A stretch of 8,003 bases of DNA from Bacteroidota bacterium (GTDB lineage: Bacteria; Bacteroidota; Bacteroidia; Bacteroidales; Prolixibacteraceae), in NCBI GenBank assembly GCA_030706665.1, contig JAUZOB010000151.1, positions 1 to 8,003 on the forward strand, written 5' to 3'. Positions 5,861 to 8,003 of the stretch are shown in pieces. Position 1 is the first letter of the stretch; each line of letters begins with the position of its first letter. A model generated the notes under the pieces. The model had not been told where the DNA came from. It ran no database searches and saw only the letters and a list, made by a program, of their open reading frames with translations. The position numbers and the translations under genes are program-made.

Positions 5861-7489
5861 ATGAGATTTCTAACCGTCTTATTAGTTATCTTGGTATCAT
5901 TCTCCCACTCTTATGCACAAAAAAGTGCAGGGATTGATTTAATTAATGGGGAAATGTACCGGACAGCAAAAAGTTTTTTCAAAAAACAACTGAATGACCC
6001 ATTACAGAAATCTGACGCTTGCTACTACCTGGGTGAAGTATACCGACTGACAGGGAAAGCTGATTCAGCAAGCTATTATTATAATCTCGGACTACAAACC
6101 AATCCGGAGAACGGACTTTGTTTGGCAGGTAAAGCAGGAACAACTTTTTCTAAAAATGAAGCAGAAGCAGAAGCTTTGATCAAAAAAGCCTCTTCCGCAA
6201 AAGACTATAAAAAGAATCCTGCGACCTATGTTGCAATTGCAAAAGCTTATTTTGCGAACAACAAAGCAGACAATGCAAATACAGCACTGGCAAAAGCTCG
6301 TGATTTAGACAAAAAATACACAGATGCTTATATTACAGAAGGAGACATGCTTCTTACAAAGCTTAGCGGTGGTGATGCTGCCAATAAGTATGAAATGGCT
6401 ATCTATTTCGATAGTAATTGTAAGCCTGCTTATCTGAAACTTGCAAAGTTACACCTTCTTGCAAAGAATTACGAGCAAGCAACAGGCGCTTTAGATAAAC
6501 TGAAAGCGATTGATGCTAATTATGGCCCCGCTTATAAGGTTCTTGGCGAATTAATGTATGCCCAAGGCCAATATGCTGAAGCAGCCGATGCTTATACTGA
6601 ATATCTGAAAACAAACGAAGCGACTACGAATGATCGTGCACGCCATGCTGCTTTCCTTTTCTTCAAAAAAGACTATGCAAAATCTGTTGAGGAAGCAACA
6701 AACGCTCTGAAAGAAGATCCCGATAATATCGTCATGCAGCGTATTTTAGCCTATAACATGTATGATGCAAAAGATTATGCAAATGGTCTGGCTAAAATGG
6801 AATCTTTCATGAAAAATGTAGATCCTTCTGACATTATTGAAGCTGATTACCGTTATTATGCCCGCTTGTTAACAAAGAATGACAAAGACTCTCTTGCAAT
6901 TATCAACTTTAGAAAAGCACTTGAAGTAGATAAATCCAAAGTTGATACATATAAAGAAATTGCTCAGGCATATGAAAAAATAAAAAAATATGCCGATGCT
7001 GCCAAGACATATGAAACCTATGTCGGTGCAATCAAGTCTCCAATGAATACTGATTATTTCATGTGGGGAAGAGACTGTTACCTGGCAGGTGAAGAGATCA
7101 ATGACGCAGCAATTGCTAAAAATCCAGCCGACTCTTTGATTCGTAAAGCCTATTTCGTAAAAACAGACAGTTTATTCCAAATAGTAGCTACCAATGCTCC
7201 AGAGAGTCATCAAGGATACCTGTGGAGAGCTCGGGCCAATTCAAAACTCGATCCCAATTCATCTTTAGGTTTAGCAAAACCTTTCTATGAAAAAGTTGCA
7301 GAAATTCTGGAACAACCGGGAAAAGAGAAATACAAAGAGAACTTGGTGGAAGCTTACCAATATTTAGGATACTATTACTATGCAAAGGATGATAAAGAGA
7401 ATGCGAAGAAATATTACGGAAAGATTCTTGTTCTTAATCCTACAGATGAATATGCGAAGAAAGCTTTAGATTCCTATAAAAACAAATAG
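5861..7489 (+). CDS. Exported tetratricopeptide-repeat protein (542 aa)
   Basis: This is a secreted or periplasmic protein built almost wholly of TPR helix pairs, which normally act as protein-binding scaffolds. A signal peptide is clear (MRFLTVLLVILVSFSHSYA, likely cut after A19 before Q20). Recognisable repeats lie at about 53-86, 122-155, 189-222, 223-256, 260-289, 290-320, 328-361, 362-395 and 497-530. The best units are those at 189-222 and 223-256 (PAYLKLAKLHLLAKNYEQA and PAYKVLGELMYAQGQYAEA). Less regular helices fill 400-495. No enzymatic domain or C-terminal sorting domain is seen. The protein is rich in Lys, Ala and Tyr. It is last in the operon after the lipoprotein and is followed by a strong terminator. 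No Shine-Dalgarno is evident, and the ATG at 5861 is the only start giving an intact signal peptide. The partner is unknown; the ExbB/D/TonB complex or the PstS-like lipoprotein are candidates by position only. Confidence 0.9.
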   Translation: MRFLTVLLVILVSFSHSYAQKSAGIDLINGEMYRTAKSFFKKQLNDPLQKSDACYYLGEVYRLTGKADSASYYYNLGLQTNPENGLCLAGKAGTTFSKNEAEAEALIKKASSAKDYKKNPATYVAIAKAYFANNKADNANTALAKARDLDKKYTDAYITEGDMLLTKLSGGDAANKYEMAIYFDSNCKPAYLKLAKLHLLAKNYEQATGALDKLKAIDANYGPAYKVLGELMYAQGQYAEAADAYTEYLKTNEATTNDRARHAAFLFFKKDYAKSVEEATNALKEDPDNIVMQRILAYNMYDAKDYANGLAKMESFMKNVDPSDIIEADYRYYARLLTKNDKDSLAIINFRKALEVDKSKVDTYKEIAQAYEKIKKYADAAKTYETYVGAIKSPMNTDYFMWGRDCYLAGEEINDAAIAKNPADSLIRKAYFVKTDSLFQIVATNAPESHQGYLWRARANSKLDPNSSLGLAKPFYEKVAEILEQPGKEKYKENLVEAYQYLGYYYYAKDDKENAKKYYGKILVLNPTDEYAKKALDSYKNK

Positions 7490-7518
7490 GGCTCTGCCAA
7501 TATTGGAAGAAGTCATGT

Positions 7519-7565
7519 AAGAGGAAGAGGTGTCAAATTCAATTTTGACACCTCTTCCTCTTTTT
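7519..7565 (+). terminator. Strong intrinsic terminator at the end of the operon
   Basis: The arms at 7519-7537 and 7544-7562 pair perfectly over 19 bp (core GAGGAAGAGGTGTCAAA and its complement) around a 6-base loop, and the T-run ends at 7565. It lies 29 bases after the TPR stop codon and ends the rightward operon before the convergent queG. The minus-strand side lacks a T-run, so it probably works mainly on the plus strand. Confidence 0.93.
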
Positions 7566-7713
7566 GGGCAATCCCGATGCAGCTTCCCCCTACAAAACAA
7601 TAATTGCTTTTCGAAGGGAATAATTTAAGTCTTCGGTTTCAACTGTCCGGATTCTTTGGTCTATTTTCAAAGAAGCATACTCCTCTACCCCATCATTCTG
7701 ATTAAGCCTCTTT

Positions 7714-8003
7714 TTAGTCCAGAAAATTAAGATTTCTCATTATCCCACTAAATCCGGTTCGTAATAAGGCAGAGTCCTTAAATTTGACTCGAAATGATTC
7801 TTCGTCCAATAAATTCCAATCCTCTTTTCCCATAGCCAAAAGTTCTGCTTTAGGATTAAATTCACGAATATGATGACCCGCTGCTTTCGTATTCCACGGG
7901 CACACATCCTGACAGATATCGCATCCGAAAAGACGATTCCGAAACAATCCTTTAAGCGAAGGATCTATTTCATCTCTGTTTTCAATCGTCTGATAAGAGA
8001 TAC
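7714..8003 (-). CDS. queG: QueG, epoxyqueuosine reductase, C-terminal part (5' truncated)
   Basis: QueG reduces epoxyqueuosine to queuosine in the wobble base of certain tRNAs, using cobalamin and two [4Fe-4S] clusters in the cytoplasm. Only the last 96 codons are in the window. The frame is open to the right edge with the first full codon at 8001, so the start lies beyond it. Visible residues begin ISYQTIENRDEIDPSLKG, matching the family's SYLTIE stretch. NRLFGCDICQDVCPWN follows at about 22-37, a second-cluster cysteine motif with C27, C30 and C34. The tail SALLRTGFSGIMRNLNFLD ends shortly after the core, so the C-terminal HEAT-repeat extension of some QueG proteins is absent. The cobalamin-binding half and the first cluster motif are outside the window. 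It is convergent with the TonB operon and not functionally linked to it. Confidence 0.93.
   Translation of the reverse strand, partial: ISYQTIENRDEIDPSLKGLFRNRLFGCDICQDVCPWNTKAAGHHIREFNPKAELLAMGKEDWNLLDEESFRVKFKDSALLRTGFSGIMRNLNFLD

Overview
This window looks like a chromosomal segment from a member of the Bacteroidota, probably order Bacteroidales. The evidence is the Bacteroidota-style order exbB - exbD - exbD - tonB - small membrane protein - PstS-like lipoprotein - TPR protein. The TonB also has the extended cytoplasmic head seen in this phylum, Shine-Dalgarno sequences are weak or missing, and TAnnTTTG promoter-like boxes occur. No mobile element, CRISPR array, tRNA or rRNA was seen. The content is mostly housekeeping and envelope-energy genes.

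Layout. (1) Bases 2-907 hold the C-terminal ~300 residues of an ACSF2/FadD-like acyl-CoA synthetase whose start lies outside the window. It is closed by a perfect 13-bp hairpin terminator at 949-985. (2) Bases 986-1701 are an AT-rich stretch with only two weak small ORFs of unknown nature, plus a probable Bacteroidota promoter (about 1616-1642) for the next operon. (3) Bases 1702-4627 encode a complete inner-membrane energising complex: ExbB, two different ExbD subunits and TonB. A terminator-like hairpin at 4636-4669 follows. (4) Bases 4681-7489 carry a 73-residue two-helix membrane protein, an overlapping PstS-fold lipoprotein and a 542-residue exported TPR protein. A 19-bp hairpin terminator at 7519-7565 closes this group. 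(5) On the minus strand, 7714-8003 encode the C-terminal end of QueG (epoxyqueuosine reductase), convergent with the operon.

How the genes work together. ExbB and the two ExbDs should form the proton channel that drives TonB, which in turn powers outer-membrane TonB-dependent (including SusC-type) transporters. The three downstream genes are close-packed on the same strand and encode an inner-membrane, a lipid-anchored and an exported protein. This suggests an envelope accessory module tied to TonB. The direct links are inference, and the PstS-like protein lacks the usual phosphate-binding motif, so a phosphate-uptake label would be doubtful. The hairpin between tonB and the accessory genes leaves only 11 bases before the next start codon. 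The accessory genes may therefore be expressed by partial read-through or from a promoter inside tonB.

I did not find a wholly new system. The most interesting parts are the accessory trio, the two enlarged ExbD paralogues and the attenuator-like hairpin.
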